From positions 46,716 through 110,715 of the forward strand of contig NZ_JACVTO010000019.1 in NCBI RefSeq assembly GCF_016518545.1: 64,000 bases of DNA. Direction: 5' to 3'. Below are positions 16,610 through 25,448 of this stretch, piece after piece. The stretch comes from Pseudomonas sp. S30 (GTDB lineage Bacteria; Pseudomonadota; Gammaproteobacteria; Pseudomonadales; Pseudomonadaceae). Every line of letters begins with the position of its first letter. Within the stretch, counting starts at the first letter, position 1. The translations under genes and the position numbers were made by a program. The notes under the pieces were generated by a model. That model searched no databases and was not told the origin of the DNA. It saw nothing but the letters and a program-made list of their open reading frames with translations.

Positions 16610-18286
16610 ATGAATGCCAACACACAACCCGCAGCGCTGCCCGAAGGCGCCTGCATCACTGCCCGCGTGCCGGAGACGAACCAGGCGCTGCTCGGCGACA
16701 TCGTGGTCAACCCCTACAAGCTGGCGCCGCTGACCGCGATCATCCGTGACGGTGGCCGCACCCTGAGCGGGGTGCATGTGCGTGTCCTGGGCCGGGGCGA
16801 GCGCGGCGTGGACATCGACTACCCGGTGTCCGAGCGGGCGCTGTGGACCTACGGCGGCATCCCGGTGTTCGGCCTCTACCCCGACCACGTCAACCAGGTC
16901 GAGGTCAGCTACAAGCTCGACGGTGAGCGCCTGCGCGAGCGCTATGAGATCTATGCGCCCGCCGTGCGCCTGCCGGTGGTGGCCCGGCAGACAGCGGCCC
17001 TGCCGCACGTGGAGCCGGTCACGGTGGCGCCGGGCTTCGAGAAGCGTCTGTACCTGTTCAATCACCTGCTGGGCGATATCCCGGGGGGCCGGGCGTTCAA
17101 GTGGAATGGCCTGGGCGGGGCGGCCGAGTGGGACCAGGTGGGCAACAACTGGATCGCCGACAGCAATGGCGACGTGCGCTGGTACCTGGACATCGAGCAG
17201 ATTCACGACTCCAACCGCCGCGACGGCCTGGGCGGCACCATGGGCTTCCAGCAGACCCGTGACGGCAAGCTGATCTGGGGCCAGGGCCAGACCTATTCCA
17301 AGTTCGACCTGCTGGGGCGGCGGGTCTGGCAGCGCAATCTGCCGGACAAGTTCGCCGACTTCTCCCACGAGATTCGCGAAACCAGCCACGGCACCTACCT
17401 GCTGCGCGTGGGCACCAGCGACTACCGTCGTCCGGATGGCAAACGCGTGCGCTCGATCCGCGACCACATCATCGAAGTCGACGAGTCGGGTGATGTCCTG
17501 GACTTCTGGGACCTCAACCAGATCCTCGACCCTTATCGCGGCGAGCTGCTGGAAACCCTGGGTAGAGCGGCGCTGCAACTGCCCGAGGGCGTGCGCAAGG
17601 CCGACGACCGCCTGGCCAACGAGCTGGCCGAAGGCGACCTGCCCTTCGGCGATACGCCGGGGGTGGGCACCGGACGCAACTGGGCGCACGTCAACGCCAT
17701 CGATCACGACGCCAGCGACGACAGCATCATCGTTTCAGCACGCCATCAGGGTGTGGTCAAGATCGGCCGCGACAAGCAGGTGAAATGGATTCTCGCCTCG
17801 CCCAAGGGCTGGCCGAGCCACCTCAAGGCCAAGGTGCTCACCCCGGTTGCCAGCGAGGAGTTCGACTGGTCCTGGACCCAGCACACGGCCTGGCTCACTG
17901 GGCAGGGCACCCTGACCGTGTTCGACAACGGTTGGGGACGGGATTTCGCCCCGACCCGGCTCGAAGGCAACTACAGCCGCGCCGTGGAATACCGGATCGA
18001 CGAAGCCAAGCTCACGGTGGAGCAGGTGTGGGCCTACGGCAAGGCGCGCGGTGACGAATGGTACAGCCCGATCACCTCGGTGGTGGCCTACCAGCCGCAG
18101 ACTGATACCCAGCTGATCTATTCAGCCTCGGTGGGCTACCTGACCCCTGAAAAGCTCACCACCTCGGTCCTCAACGAAGTCCGCCGAGGCACCCAGCAAG
18201 TGCTGGTGGAACTGAAGGTGCACAGCCGTCAGCCCGGCAGCGTGGGCTATCGGGCGCTGGTGATCGACGTGGCCAAGGCATTCTGA
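16610..18286 (+). CDS. astA: Arylsulfotransferase
   Basis: 558 residues of the aryl-sulfate sulfotransferase (ASST) family, a six-bladed propeller that moves sulfate from a phenolic sulfate to another phenol through a sulfo-histidine. Blade-like motifs are visible: SNGDVRWYLDIEQ, FSHEIRETSHGTYLLRVGT (candidate catalytic His), NWAHVNAIDHDASDDSIIVSARHQ and FDNGWGRDF. Unlike the periplasmic enterobacterial ASST it has no signal peptide, consistent with a cytoplasmic enzyme using imported aryl sulfates. Sits 18 bp after sftP. No sulfatase gene is present in this cluster, so sulfate release would require AtsK or an acceptor-dependent route. Confidence 0.85.
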   Translation: MNANTQPAALPEGACITARVPETNQALLGDIVVNPYKLAPLTAIIRDGGRTLSGVHVRVLGRGERGVDIDYPVSERALWTYGGIPVFGLYPDHVNQVEVSYKLDGERLRERYEIYAPAVRLPVVARQTAALPHVEPVTVAPGFEKRLYLFNHLLGDIPGGRAFKWNGLGGAAEWDQVGNNWIADSNGDVRWYLDIEQIHDSNRRDGLGGTMGFQQTRDGKLIWGQGQTYSKFDLLGRRVWQRNLPDKFADFSHEIRETSHGTYLLRVGTSDYRRPDGKRVRSIRDHIIEVDESGDVLDFWDLNQILDPYRGELLETLGRAALQLPEGVRKADDRLANELAEGDLPFGDTPGVGTGRNWAHVNAIDHDASDDSIIVSARHQGVVKIGRDKQVKWILASPKGWPSHLKAKVLTPVASEEFDWSWTQHTAWLTGQGTLTVFDNGWGRDFAPTRLEGNYSRAVEYRIDEAKLTVEQVWAYGKARGDEWYSPITSVVAYQPQTDTQLIYSASVGYLTPEKLTTSVLNEVRRGTQQVLVELKVHSRQPGSVGYRALVIDVAKAF

Positions 18287-18335
18287 GCCGGTCACTCCCT
18301 TCCCCCTCCCGCCATCCGGTCAGAAGCCAGGCTCC

Positions 18336-18387
18336 GTCCCGCCTCAGCGTGAGACGGGGCCCGGCCTGTGCGCGCCCGTCGTTCTTT
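18336..18387 (+). terminator. Possible terminator after astA
   Basis: An interrupted hairpin CCCGCCTCA-GCG-TGAGACGGG (one mismatch) lies shortly after the astA stop, followed about 20 bp later by a run of seven T. The separation between stem and T-run is larger than ideal, so this is tentative. Confidence 0.35.
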
Positions 18388-18433
18388 TTTTCGAACAGGC
18401 TATTGTCCAACCCCCTGGCGGACGCTTAGCATT

Positions 18434-18486
18434 CGTTTGAGATTTCAAACGCGCGATGCTCAAATCGAACACCGGTTCGATCGAGC
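18434..18486. promoter_or_regulatory. Paired palindromes upstream of gabD
   Basis: Two inverted repeats lie in tandem about 95-140 bp before the gabD start: CGTTTGA-GATT-TCAAACG (18434-18451) and ATCGAAC-ACCG-GTTCGAT (18464-18481). Either could be an operator for a dimeric repressor or activator of the GABA genes; no regulator gene is adjacent. Confidence 0.35.
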
Positions 18487-18576
18487 GCCGGCATTCATGA
18501 AGGCCGCCTGCCTGGCGCCTGAAGCACACTCAACCATTCGCGCCGCGCGTGTACGGCGCGGTCAAGGGAAGCCGAC

Positions 18577-20019
18577 ATGCAGCTCAAAGACGCTCAGTTG
18601 TTCCGCCAGCAGGCCTACATCAACGGTGAATGGCTGGACGCGGACAGCGGCCAGACCATCCAGGTGACCAACCCGGCCACCGGCGAAGTGATCGGCAGCG
18701 TGCCGAAGATGGGCGTCGCGGAAACCCGCCGCGCGGTCGAAGCGGCCGACAAGGCGCTGCCGGCCTGGCGTGCACTGACCGCCAAGGAGCGCTCGGGCAA
18801 GCTGCGTCGCTGGTTCGAGCTGATGATCGAGCACCAGGACGACCTGGCCCGCCTGATGACCACCGAGCAGGGCAAGCCACTGGCCGAAGCCAAGGGCGAG
18901 ATCGCCTATGCCGCCTCGTTCATCGAGTGGTTCGCCGAGGAAGCCAAGCGTGTCTACGGCGACACCATCCCTGGCCACCAGGCCGACAAGCGCCTGATCG
19001 TGATCAAGCAGCCGATCGGTGTCACCGCGGCCATCACCCCGTGGAACTTCCCGGCGGCGATGATCACCCGTAAAGCCGGCCCGGCCCTGGCCGCTGGCTG
19101 CACCATGGTGCTCAAGCCTGCCTCGCAGACCCCGTATTCGGCCTTGGCCCTGGTCGAGCTGGCCACCCGTGCCGGCATTCCGGCCGGTGTCCTGAGCGTG
19201 GTCACCGGCAGCGCCGGCGAAGTGGGCGGCGAGCTGACCGGCAACTCGCTGGTGCGCAAGCTGTCGTTCACCGGCTCCACCGAAATCGGTCGCCAACTGA
19301 TGCAGGAATGCGCCAAGGACATCAAGAAAGTGTCCCTGGAGCTCGGCGGCAACGCCCCGTTCATCGTGTTCGATGACGCCGACCTGGACAAGGCGGTCGA
19401 GGGCGCGATCATTTCCAAGTACCGCAACAATGGCCAGACCTGCGTCTGCGCCAACCGTATCTACGTGCAGGATGGCGTCTACGAAGCCTTCGCCGAGAAG
19501 CTCAAGGCGGCCGTGGCCAAGCTCAAGATCGGTAACGGCCTGGAAGAGGGCACCACCACCGGCCCGCTGATCGACCACAAGGCCGTGGCCAAGGTCCAGG
19601 AGCACATCGAGGACGCCGTATCCAAGGGCGCCAAGGTGCTGTCCGGCGGCAAGCTGATCGAAGGCAACTTCTTCGAGCCGACCATTCTGGTCGACGTGCC
19701 GAAAACCGCCGCCGTGGCCAAGGAAGAGACCTTCGGCCCGCTGGCGCCGCTGTTCCGCTTCAAGGACGAGGCCGAAGTCATCGCCTTGTCCAACGACACC
19801 GAGTTCGGCCTGGCCTCGTACTTCTATGCCCGCGACATGAGCCGCGTGTTCCGCGTCGCCGAGGCTCTGGAATACGGCATGGTCGGCATCAACACCGGGC
19901 TGATCTCCAACGAAGTCGCGCCGTTCGGCGGCATCAAGGCCTCGGGCCTGGGCCGCGAAGGTTCCAAGTACGGCATCGAGGACTACCTCGAAATCAAATA
20001 CCTGTGCATCAGCGTCTGA
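18577..20019 (+). CDS. gabD: Succinate-semialdehyde dehydrogenase (NADP+)
   Basis: 480 residues, standard length for GabD. It oxidises succinate semialdehyde to succinate, the last step of GABA degradation. Visible ALDH features: ITPWNFPAAMITRK near residue 150, SFTGSTEIG (cofactor binding), LELGGNAPF with the general-base Glu, and NNGQTCVCANR with the catalytic Cys near residue 288. GKPLAEAKGE and the overall sequence are typical of GabD rather than other ALDHs. Start ATG preceded by AAGGGA. Upstream of gabT in the same direction but separated from it by a terminator. Confidence 0.95.
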   Translation: MQLKDAQLFRQQAYINGEWLDADSGQTIQVTNPATGEVIGSVPKMGVAETRRAVEAADKALPAWRALTAKERSGKLRRWFELMIEHQDDLARLMTTEQGKPLAEAKGEIAYAASFIEWFAEEAKRVYGDTIPGHQADKRLIVIKQPIGVTAAITPWNFPAAMITRKAGPALAAGCTMVLKPASQTPYSALALVELATRAGIPAGVLSVVTGSAGEVGGELTGNSLVRKLSFTGSTEIGRQLMQECAKDIKKVSLELGGNAPFIVFDDADLDKAVEGAIISKYRNNGQTCVCANRIYVQDGVYEAFAEKLKAAVAKLKIGNGLEEGTTTGPLIDHKAVAKVQEHIEDAVSKGAKVLSGGKLIEGNFFEPTILVDVPKTAAVAKEETFGPLAPLFRFKDEAEVIALSNDTEFGLASYFYARDMSRVFRVAEALEYGMVGINTGLISNEVAPFGGIKASGLGREGSKYGIEDYLEIKYLCISV

Positions 20020-20040
20020 TGTACTAAGGGCTTTACCTCG

Positions 20041-20078
20041 CCAGCGGGGCGCGAGAGCGACGTTCCGCTGGTTTTTTT
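20041..20078 (+). terminator. Rho-independent terminator after gabD
   Basis: Stem CCAGCGG (20041-20047) pairs with CCGCTGG (20065-20071), followed directly by seven T. It implies that gabT is transcribed at least partly from its own promoter or by read-through. Confidence 0.8.
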
Positions 20079-20198
20079 GACAGTGCAGCACCTGGTGGCC
20101 AGGGCACGGGCGGCAGTCGATCAACGAATACTGTTCGCCGGCGCAGCCAGCCACCCCCGAATAACAGCGCCAAGCGTCTTGGCGCGAATGAGGGCATT
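20079..20198 (+). ncRNA. gabT 5' leader with structured RNA (gabT-motif candidate)
   Basis: The 120 bp before gabT contains a perfect hairpin, GCGCCAAG-CGT-CTTGGCGC at 20167-20185, ending 13 nt before the start codon, preceded by a GC-rich part with further pairing potential. A conserved RNA called the gabT motif has been described upstream of pseudomonad gabT genes; I place this leader in that class by position and hairpin only. Confidence 0.5.
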
Positions 20199-21476
20199 AT
20201 GAGCAAGACCAACGAATCCTTGATGCAACGCCGTGTCGCCGCCGTCCCCCGTGGCGTCGGCCAGATTCACCCGATCTTCGTCGAGTCGGCGAAGAACTCC
20301 ACGGTGATCGACGTTGAAGGCCGCGAACTGATCGACTTCGCCGGCGGCATCGCAGTGCTCAACACCGGTCACCTGCACCCGAAAGTGGTCGCGGCCGTGC
20401 AGCAACAGCTGACCAAGGTCAGCCACACCTGCTTCCAGGTCCTGGCCTACGAGCCCTACGTGGAACTGGCCGAGAAGATCAACAGCCTGGTGCCTGGCGA
20501 CTTCGCCAAGAAGACCCTGCTGGTCACCTCCGGCTCCGAAGCGGTGGAAAACGCCGTGAAGATCGCCCGCGCCGCCACTGGCCGTGCCGGCGTGATCGCC
20601 TTCACCGGCGGCTACCACGGCCGCACCATGATGACCCTGGGCCTGACCGGCAAAGTGGTGCCGTACTCCGCGGGCATGGGCCTGATGCCCGGTGGCATCT
20701 TCCGCGCCCAGTTCCCTAGCGAGCTGCACGGTGTCAGCGTCGATGACGCCATCGCCTCGGTAGAGCGCATCTTCAAGAACGATGCCGAGCCGCGCGACAT
20801 CGCCGCGATCATCCTCGAGCCGGTCCAGGGCGAAGGCGGTTTCCTGCCGGCGCCCAAAGAGCTGATGCAGCGCCTGCGCGCCCTGTGCGACCAGCACGGC
20901 ATCCTGCTGATCGCCGACGAAGTGCAGACGGGCGCTGGTCGTACCGGCACCTTCTTCGCCATGGAGCAGATGGGCGTCGCACCTGACCTCACCACCTTCG
21001 CCAAGTCCATCGCCGGTGGCTTCCCGCTGGCCGGTGTGTGCGGCAAGGCCGAGTACATGGATGCCATCGCGCCGGGTGGCCTGGGTGGCACCTACGCCGG
21101 TTCGCCGATCGCCTGCGCTGCCGCCCTGGCGGTGATCCAGGTGTTCGAGGAAGAGAAGCTGCTCGACCGCAGCAAGGCCGTGGGCGAGCGCCTGACTGCC
21201 GGCCTGCGCGAGATCCAGCAGAAGCATTCGATCATCGGCGACGTCCGTGGCCTGGGCTCGATGATCGCGGTGGAAGTGTTCGAGAAGGGCACCCACACGC
21301 CGAACGCGGCCGCTGTCGCGCAAGTGGTGGCCAAGGCCCGTGACAAGGGTCTGATCCTGCTGTCCTGCGGCACCTACGGCAACGTGCTGCGCATCCTGGT
21401 GCCGCTGACCGCCGAAGACGCGCTGCTGGACAAAGGCCTGGCCATCATCGAAGAGTGCTTCGCCGAACTGGCGTGA
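20199..21476 (+). CDS. gabT: 4-aminobutyrate aminotransferase
   Basis: 425 residues, class-III PLP aminotransferase. Transfers the amino group of GABA to 2-oxoglutarate, giving succinate semialdehyde for GabD. Motifs: GSEAVENAVKIARAATGR near residue 110, GYHGRTMMTLGLTGK, LIADEVQTGAGRTGTFFAME (PLP ring Asp), and TTFAKSIAGGFPLAGV with the Schiff-base Lys near residue 268. The start at 20199 follows a hairpin leader. In pseudomonads GabT also acts on 5-aminovalerate, so lysine catabolism is a possible second role. Confidence 0.95.
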   Translation: MSKTNESLMQRRVAAVPRGVGQIHPIFVESAKNSTVIDVEGRELIDFAGGIAVLNTGHLHPKVVAAVQQQLTKVSHTCFQVLAYEPYVELAEKINSLVPGDFAKKTLLVTSGSEAVENAVKIARAATGRAGVIAFTGGYHGRTMMTLGLTGKVVPYSAGMGLMPGGIFRAQFPSELHGVSVDDAIASVERIFKNDAEPRDIAAIILEPVQGEGGFLPAPKELMQRLRALCDQHGILLIADEVQTGAGRTGTFFAMEQMGVAPDLTTFAKSIAGGFPLAGVCGKAEYMDAIAPGGLGGTYAGSPIACAAALAVIQVFEEEKLLDRSKAVGERLTAGLREIQQKHSIIGDVRGLGSMIAVEVFEKGTHTPNAAAVAQVVAKARDKGLILLSCGTYGNVLRILVPLTAEDALLDKGLAIIEECFAELA

Positions 21477-21493
21477 TAGAGCGTTCGTCGCTG

Positions 21494-21523
21494 TGAAAAA
21501 ACCCGCTTCGGCGGGTTTTTTCA
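21494..21523. terminator. Bidirectional rho-independent terminator after gabT
   Basis: A perfect 13-bp stem (21494-21506 with 21511-21523, ending in A6/T6) closes a TTCG tetraloop. The A-tract on one side and T-tract on the other make it effective in both directions. Confidence 0.93.
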
Positions 21524-21618
21524 TGCCCAAATGCCACCAAGGACGCTAAGGTGGTTGAAGGAGGTTCGTTCGCCAGCCTTTCGAAGGACCGTGCTTTACC
21601 GATTGCAAGGAGTTGCCC

Positions 21619-22950
21619 ATGACCGCTGCCGACCCCCTCGCGCCCCGCGTGCTGATCGCCGAAAGCGACCCTTCCATACGCGACGCGCTGCGCCGGATGC
21701 TGCTGGAGCTGTGCAGCGACGCTCGGCTCGAAGTGTGCGCCGACGGCTCGCAAGCCTTGAGCGCGTTGTCGAGCCAGCCCGACCTGATCATCGCGGCCCG
21801 CGAGCTGATCGGCCTGGACGGTCTCGATCTGCTGCGCAAGGTGCGCGGCGCGAGCGCACGGCCCGGCCTGCCGTTCATCCTGATGAGCGAGCGCAGCGAC
21901 AGTGCCAGCGTCAAGGAGGCCCTGCCGCTGCACCCCACCGCTTACCTGAGCAAACCGCTGAACCTGGACAACCTGCGCCAGCGACTGGGCAACCTGCTGG
22001 CCGGCGCCGGTGATCAGGCGAGCACTGCGCTGCCGCCCTTGCCGGCCGGTGCCCGTCTGCCCGCGTATCTGGAGCAGCGCCGAGCCACGGCCGATGGCGG
22101 CCCGCTGTTCGCCGACGTGCGCGCCGCGGTCAAGCGTGCGCTGGATCCCCACGGCCTGGACCTGCGCAAGCTGGAAGAGCAGGTGCACCAGGACCCGCAG
22201 ATCACCGGCGTGCTGATCGCGGCGGCGAACAGCGCCGCAGTGCATCGCCAGGTGCCCGTACAGACCCTGCACCAGGCGCTGGACACGCTCGGCAGCACGC
22301 AGAGCATGAACCTGCTGCTGGGCCTGACCCTCAAGCGCAGTGCACGCCTGAGCGATCCGCTGCTGGCACGGCATGCCGCGCATTACTGGCAGTTGTCGCT
22401 GCGCACCGCCGACCATGGCCGCACACTGGCACGTCTGCTCGATGTCGACCCGGAGCGCTGCTACTGCGCCGGTCTGCTGCATCGCCTGGGCGAGCTGGCG
22501 GTGCTGCGGACCCTCGAGGAGTGGCGCCTGGCTGGTGGCGCCCTCGACGAAGACCAGGTGCAGTTGTCGCTCAACGCCTTCGGCGCGCCGTTCGGCTCGG
22601 CACTGCGCACCCGCTGGCGGCTGCCGCTGGACCTGCGCGAACTGATCGCCGCGGTGTACCAACTGGGCGGCGGCGTGTATTCGCGGGACATCCTGGCGAT
22701 GAACCTGGCGGGGCAGTTGTCGCGCTTGTCGGCTGCGCAGAACAACGCGGCGGTGGCCAGCAGTAAGCCGGCGCGGTTGCTCAAGCTCGGCATGGCGGAC
22801 CTGGATCGCCTGCGCCCGCCCCCGGCTGTGCCGGTCGAGGAGTCGGAGCAAGAGTCGGCGATGGTCAGCGCAGCTGCGGGCGATGGGGACTTACCGGCAG
22901 AAACGGACCCTGCGCAGCAAACCAACACCAGCGAGCCGCCCAGGCCCTGA
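21619..22950 (+). CDS. HDOD-domain protein with degenerate receiver domain
   Basis: 443 residues. ATG at 21619 is preferred over the TTG at 21613 because AAGGAG (21607-21612) is correctly spaced only for the ATG. Residues ~8-125 form a CheY-like receiver: acidic pair ESD at 15-17, Ser of ILMSER and Lys of YLSKPL are present, but the phosphoacceptor position reads DLIIAARELIGLDG, with Ala where Asp is required. Residues ~170-360 form an HDOD domain (LRKLEEQVHQDPQITGVLI, then HRLGELAVL near 290). The C-terminal ~50 residues are acidic and low-complexity. Probably a phosphorylation-independent signalling scaffold; the target is unknown. Confidence 0.8.
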   Translation: MTAADPLAPRVLIAESDPSIRDALRRMLLELCSDARLEVCADGSQALSALSSQPDLIIAARELIGLDGLDLLRKVRGASARPGLPFILMSERSDSASVKEALPLHPTAYLSKPLNLDNLRQRLGNLLAGAGDQASTALPPLPAGARLPAYLEQRRATADGGPLFADVRAAVKRALDPHGLDLRKLEEQVHQDPQITGVLIAAANSAAVHRQVPVQTLHQALDTLGSTQSMNLLLGLTLKRSARLSDPLLARHAAHYWQLSLRTADHGRTLARLLDVDPERCYCAGLLHRLGELAVLRTLEEWRLAGGALDEDQVQLSLNAFGAPFGSALRTRWRLPLDLRELIAAVYQLGGGVYSRDILAMNLAGQLSRLSAAQNNAAVASSKPARLLKLGMADLDRLRPPPAVPVEESEQESAMVSAAAGDGDLPAETDPAQQTNTSEPPRP

Positions 22951-23143
22951 TGGGGGTGAACGGGCGACGCAATATGTCGCAGCTTTAGCGATTCCGTTCA
23001 CATTTTAAGCGGCTGTCAGACATTTCCTACGAACGGTCGCAACTTTCTGAACATCGACCCGTCTTAGCGCTCGGTTGACCGCGCCCGGTATGGGGCGTGG
23101 TGGAGCCCATTCCCCCTCGATCATCGGCCCACAAGGATGTGCC

Positions 23144-24898
23144 ATGCAGCCTGTTGCCCGTCGTCCGGCACCGGTCGCGCGCGCCTCGCGCACCACCGCT
23201 GTTCGCTGTCTTTCCACCGCCTGGCTACTGTTGGCCGGGCTCGCCTGTGCCCAAGCCAGCCTGGCGGCGGGCCCCGAAGAGGAACTGCAACGCCAGCGTG
23301 AGCGCGAGCGTGTATTGCGCGAGCAGCTCGACACCCGTCCTGACGTGCGCCTGGAGGCCGAGTCCGCCCTAGGGGCTGACGCACGCCTGCCGCAGAATGA
23401 AGCGCCGTGTTTTCGCATCGAGCAGATCCGCCTGATCGGCGAGGCCGCCGAGCGTTTCCAATGGGCCTTGCGCGCCGCCAATCCGGCCCACGATCCCGCC
23501 ATCGGCCAGTGCCTCGGCGCGGGCGGTCTGAACCTGACCATGAAGCGCGTGCAGAACGCGATCATCGAGAAAGGCTTCGTCACCACCCGCGTGCTGGCCG
23601 AAGCCCAGGACCTGAAGAGCGGCATCCTGGTGCTGACCCTGCTGCCCGGCCGTATCGGCCAGATCCGCTTCGACGCCGCCACCAGCGACCGCGCCAACGC
23701 CTGGACCGCCCTGCCGGCGCGTTCGGGCGACCTGCTCAACCTGCGCGACATCGAGCAGGGCCTGGAAAACTTCAAGCGCGTGCCCACCGCCGATGCCGAC
23801 ATTCGCATCGCGCCGGCCAGCGCCACCGACGCCAAGCCCGGCGAGAGCGACGTGATCATCGCCTGGCGCCAGCGTTTCCCGGCGCGGGTGAGCCTGTCGG
23901 TGGACAACAGCGGGAGCAAGACCACCGGCAAGTACCAGGGCTCGGTGGCGCTGTCGCTGGACAACCCGCTGTCGCTCAACGACCTGTTCTACGCCAGCTT
24001 CAACCACGACCTGGGCGGCGGCGAATCTGGCAGCAAGGGCACCAAGGGCCACACCCTGCATTACTCGCTGCCGTTCGGCTACTGGCAGCTGGCGTTCACC
24101 AGCAGCGAGTACGACTACCACCAGACCGTGGTCGGCGCGAACCAGAACTTCACCTACCGGGGCGAGAGCCGCAACAACGAGCTGCGCCTGTCACGGCTGG
24201 TATACCGCGATGCGGTGCGCAAGACCACCCTCTGGGGCAGCCTGTGGACGCGCTCTTCGGACAACTTCATCGACGACGCCCAGATCGAGCAGCAGCACCG
24301 GCGCATGGCCGGCTGGCAGGCCGGCATCGGCCACCGCGAGTTCATCGGCGCCTCCACCCTGGACCTGGGCCTGAGTTATCGCCGCGGTACCGGCGCCCAT
24401 GACGCCCTGGCCGCCCCCGAAGAAGTCTCGGGCGACGGCAGCGCCCGCGCCAAGATCATCCTCGCCGATGCCCAGTGGCTGGTGCCCTTCACCCTGGCCG
24501 AGCAGCGCCTGCGTTACATCGGCACCTGGCGCGCCCAGTGGAACCGTACCGAGTTGGTCCCCCAGGACCGTTTCACCCTCGGTACCCGCTACTCGGTGCG
24601 CGGCTTCGACGGCGAGAACATCCTGTCCGGCGACCGTGGCTGGACCCTGAGCAACGAAGTGGGCCTGGCGCTGGGCAACAGCGGCCAGGAAGCCTACGCC
24701 GGCATCGACTATGGCGAGGTGGGCGGCAATGCCGCCGACTACCTGGTGGGCCGCCGCCTGGCCGGGGCCGTGGTGGGCATTCGCGGCGGCTACCGCAACC
24801 TCACCTACGACTGGTCGTGGGGTACGCCGCTGAAGAAGCCCGATGGCTTCGACACCAGCCACTTCAACAGCGCCTTCACCGTCGCCCTGTCGTTCTGA
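23144..24898 (+). CDS. cdiB: Two-partner secretion outer-membrane transporter (CdiB/ShlB type)
   Basis: 584 residues from the ATG at 23144 (AAGGA upstream). Signal sequence to about residue 41 (WLLLAGLACAQASLA). A periplasmic linker rich in Arg/Glu (EEELQRQRERERVLREQ, plug-helix region) is followed by POTRA domains (CFRIEQIRLIG near residue 88, GYVTTRV-like GFVTTRVLAEAQ) and a 16-strand Omp85-superfamily barrel; the YSVRGFDGENILSGDRGW segment corresponds to the conserved VRGF motif of loop L6. The final residue is F. It secretes the large CdiA protein encoded two genes downstream. Confidence 0.9.
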   Translation: MQPVARRPAPVARASRTTAVRCLSTAWLLLAGLACAQASLAAGPEEELQRQRERERVLREQLDTRPDVRLEAESALGADARLPQNEAPCFRIEQIRLIGEAAERFQWALRAANPAHDPAIGQCLGAGGLNLTMKRVQNAIIEKGFVTTRVLAEAQDLKSGILVLTLLPGRIGQIRFDAATSDRANAWTALPARSGDLLNLRDIEQGLENFKRVPTADADIRIAPASATDAKPGESDVIIAWRQRFPARVSLSVDNSGSKTTGKYQGSVALSLDNPLSLNDLFYASFNHDLGGGESGSKGTKGHTLHYSLPFGYWQLAFTSSEYDYHQTVVGANQNFTYRGESRNNELRLSRLVYRDAVRKTTLWGSLWTRSSDNFIDDAQIEQQHRRMAGWQAGIGHREFIGASTLDLGLSYRRGTGAHDALAAPEEVSGDGSARAKIILADAQWLVPFTLAEQRLRYIGTWRAQWNRTELVPQDRFTLGTRYSVRGFDGENILSGDRGWTLSNEVGLALGNSGQEAYAGIDYGEVGGNAADYLVGRRLAGAVVGIRGGYRNLTYDWSWGTPLKKPDGFDTSHFNSAFTVALSF

Positions 24899-24908
24899 GG
24901 ACACGCCC

Positions 24909-25427
24909 ATGCGCCTGGACACCTTCGACATCACCGCCCCGGCCGTCTTCGACGAGCCCTGGAACGAAGCCACCGCGCTGGGCAGCGCCACCTGGCTGTG
25001 GATGCAGTCCGCCGCGCACCGCGATGCGCCGCTGCACGCGCTCTCCACCCTGCTGCTGCCGGCGCTCAAGCAGCGCCAGTTCGTGCTTGGCAGCGAGCAC
25101 GGTCGCCCGGTGTTCTACCTGTCGTGGCTGAGCCTGAGCGAGGACGCGGAGCGCCGTTACCTGACCCGCTCGCCCATGGAGATGGACCCGGACGACTGGC
25201 ACAGCGGCGAGCGGCTGTGGGTCAACGACTGGATCGCGCCGTTCGGCCACACCGCCGTGCTCAGCCGCCTGCTGCTCAGCCGGGTATTCCCCGACCGCTG
25301 CGCACGCGCGCTGTATCACAAGGGCGAACAGCGCGGCTTGAGGATCAAGACATTCCACGGCATCGGTGTGATCCCCGAACAGGCGCGTGCCTGGTTCGCC
25401 GCTCATCCATTGGTCACCGGCGTTTGA
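24909..25427 (+). CDS. cdiC: HlyC-type toxin-activating lysine acyltransferase (CdiC-like)
   Basis: 172 residues, the size of HlyC. It aligns by eye with HlyC through most of its length: LGSATWLWMQSAAHR (catalytic His in the SxxHR segment, about residue 39), YLSWLSLSEDAERRYL, DDWHSGERLWVNDWIAPFG (catalytic Asp in the NDWIAPFG segment) and a FHG near the end. HlyC family enzymes move a fatty acyl group from acyl-ACP to internal lysines of RTX toxins in the cytoplasm before export. Here no RTX toxin is present; the gene sits between cdiB and cdiA with 10- and 21-bp gaps, so CdiA is the obvious substrate. Acyltransferase-containing CDI loci have been reported; the acylated lysine here is unknown. 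Confidence 0.88.
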   Translation: MRLDTFDITAPAVFDEPWNEATALGSATWLWMQSAAHRDAPLHALSTLLLPALKQRQFVLGSEHGRPVFYLSWLSLSEDAERRYLTRSPMEMDPDDWHSGERLWVNDWIAPFGHTAVLSRLLLSRVFPDRCARALYHKGEQRGLRIKTFHGIGVIPEQARAWFAAHPLVTGV

Positions 25428-25448
25428 GTCGCCAGCAAAGGGACTTGC

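Noticed and set aside
15368..17707. 779-codon minus-strand frame opposite sftP-astA.
   Set aside because: Overlaps two clearly real genes and shows only compositional His/Gln/Val/Gly bias.
21613..21618. TTG start for the HDOD protein two codons upstream.
   Set aside because: It directly abuts the Shine-Dalgarno sequence, leaving no spacer; the ATG at 21619 is properly spaced.
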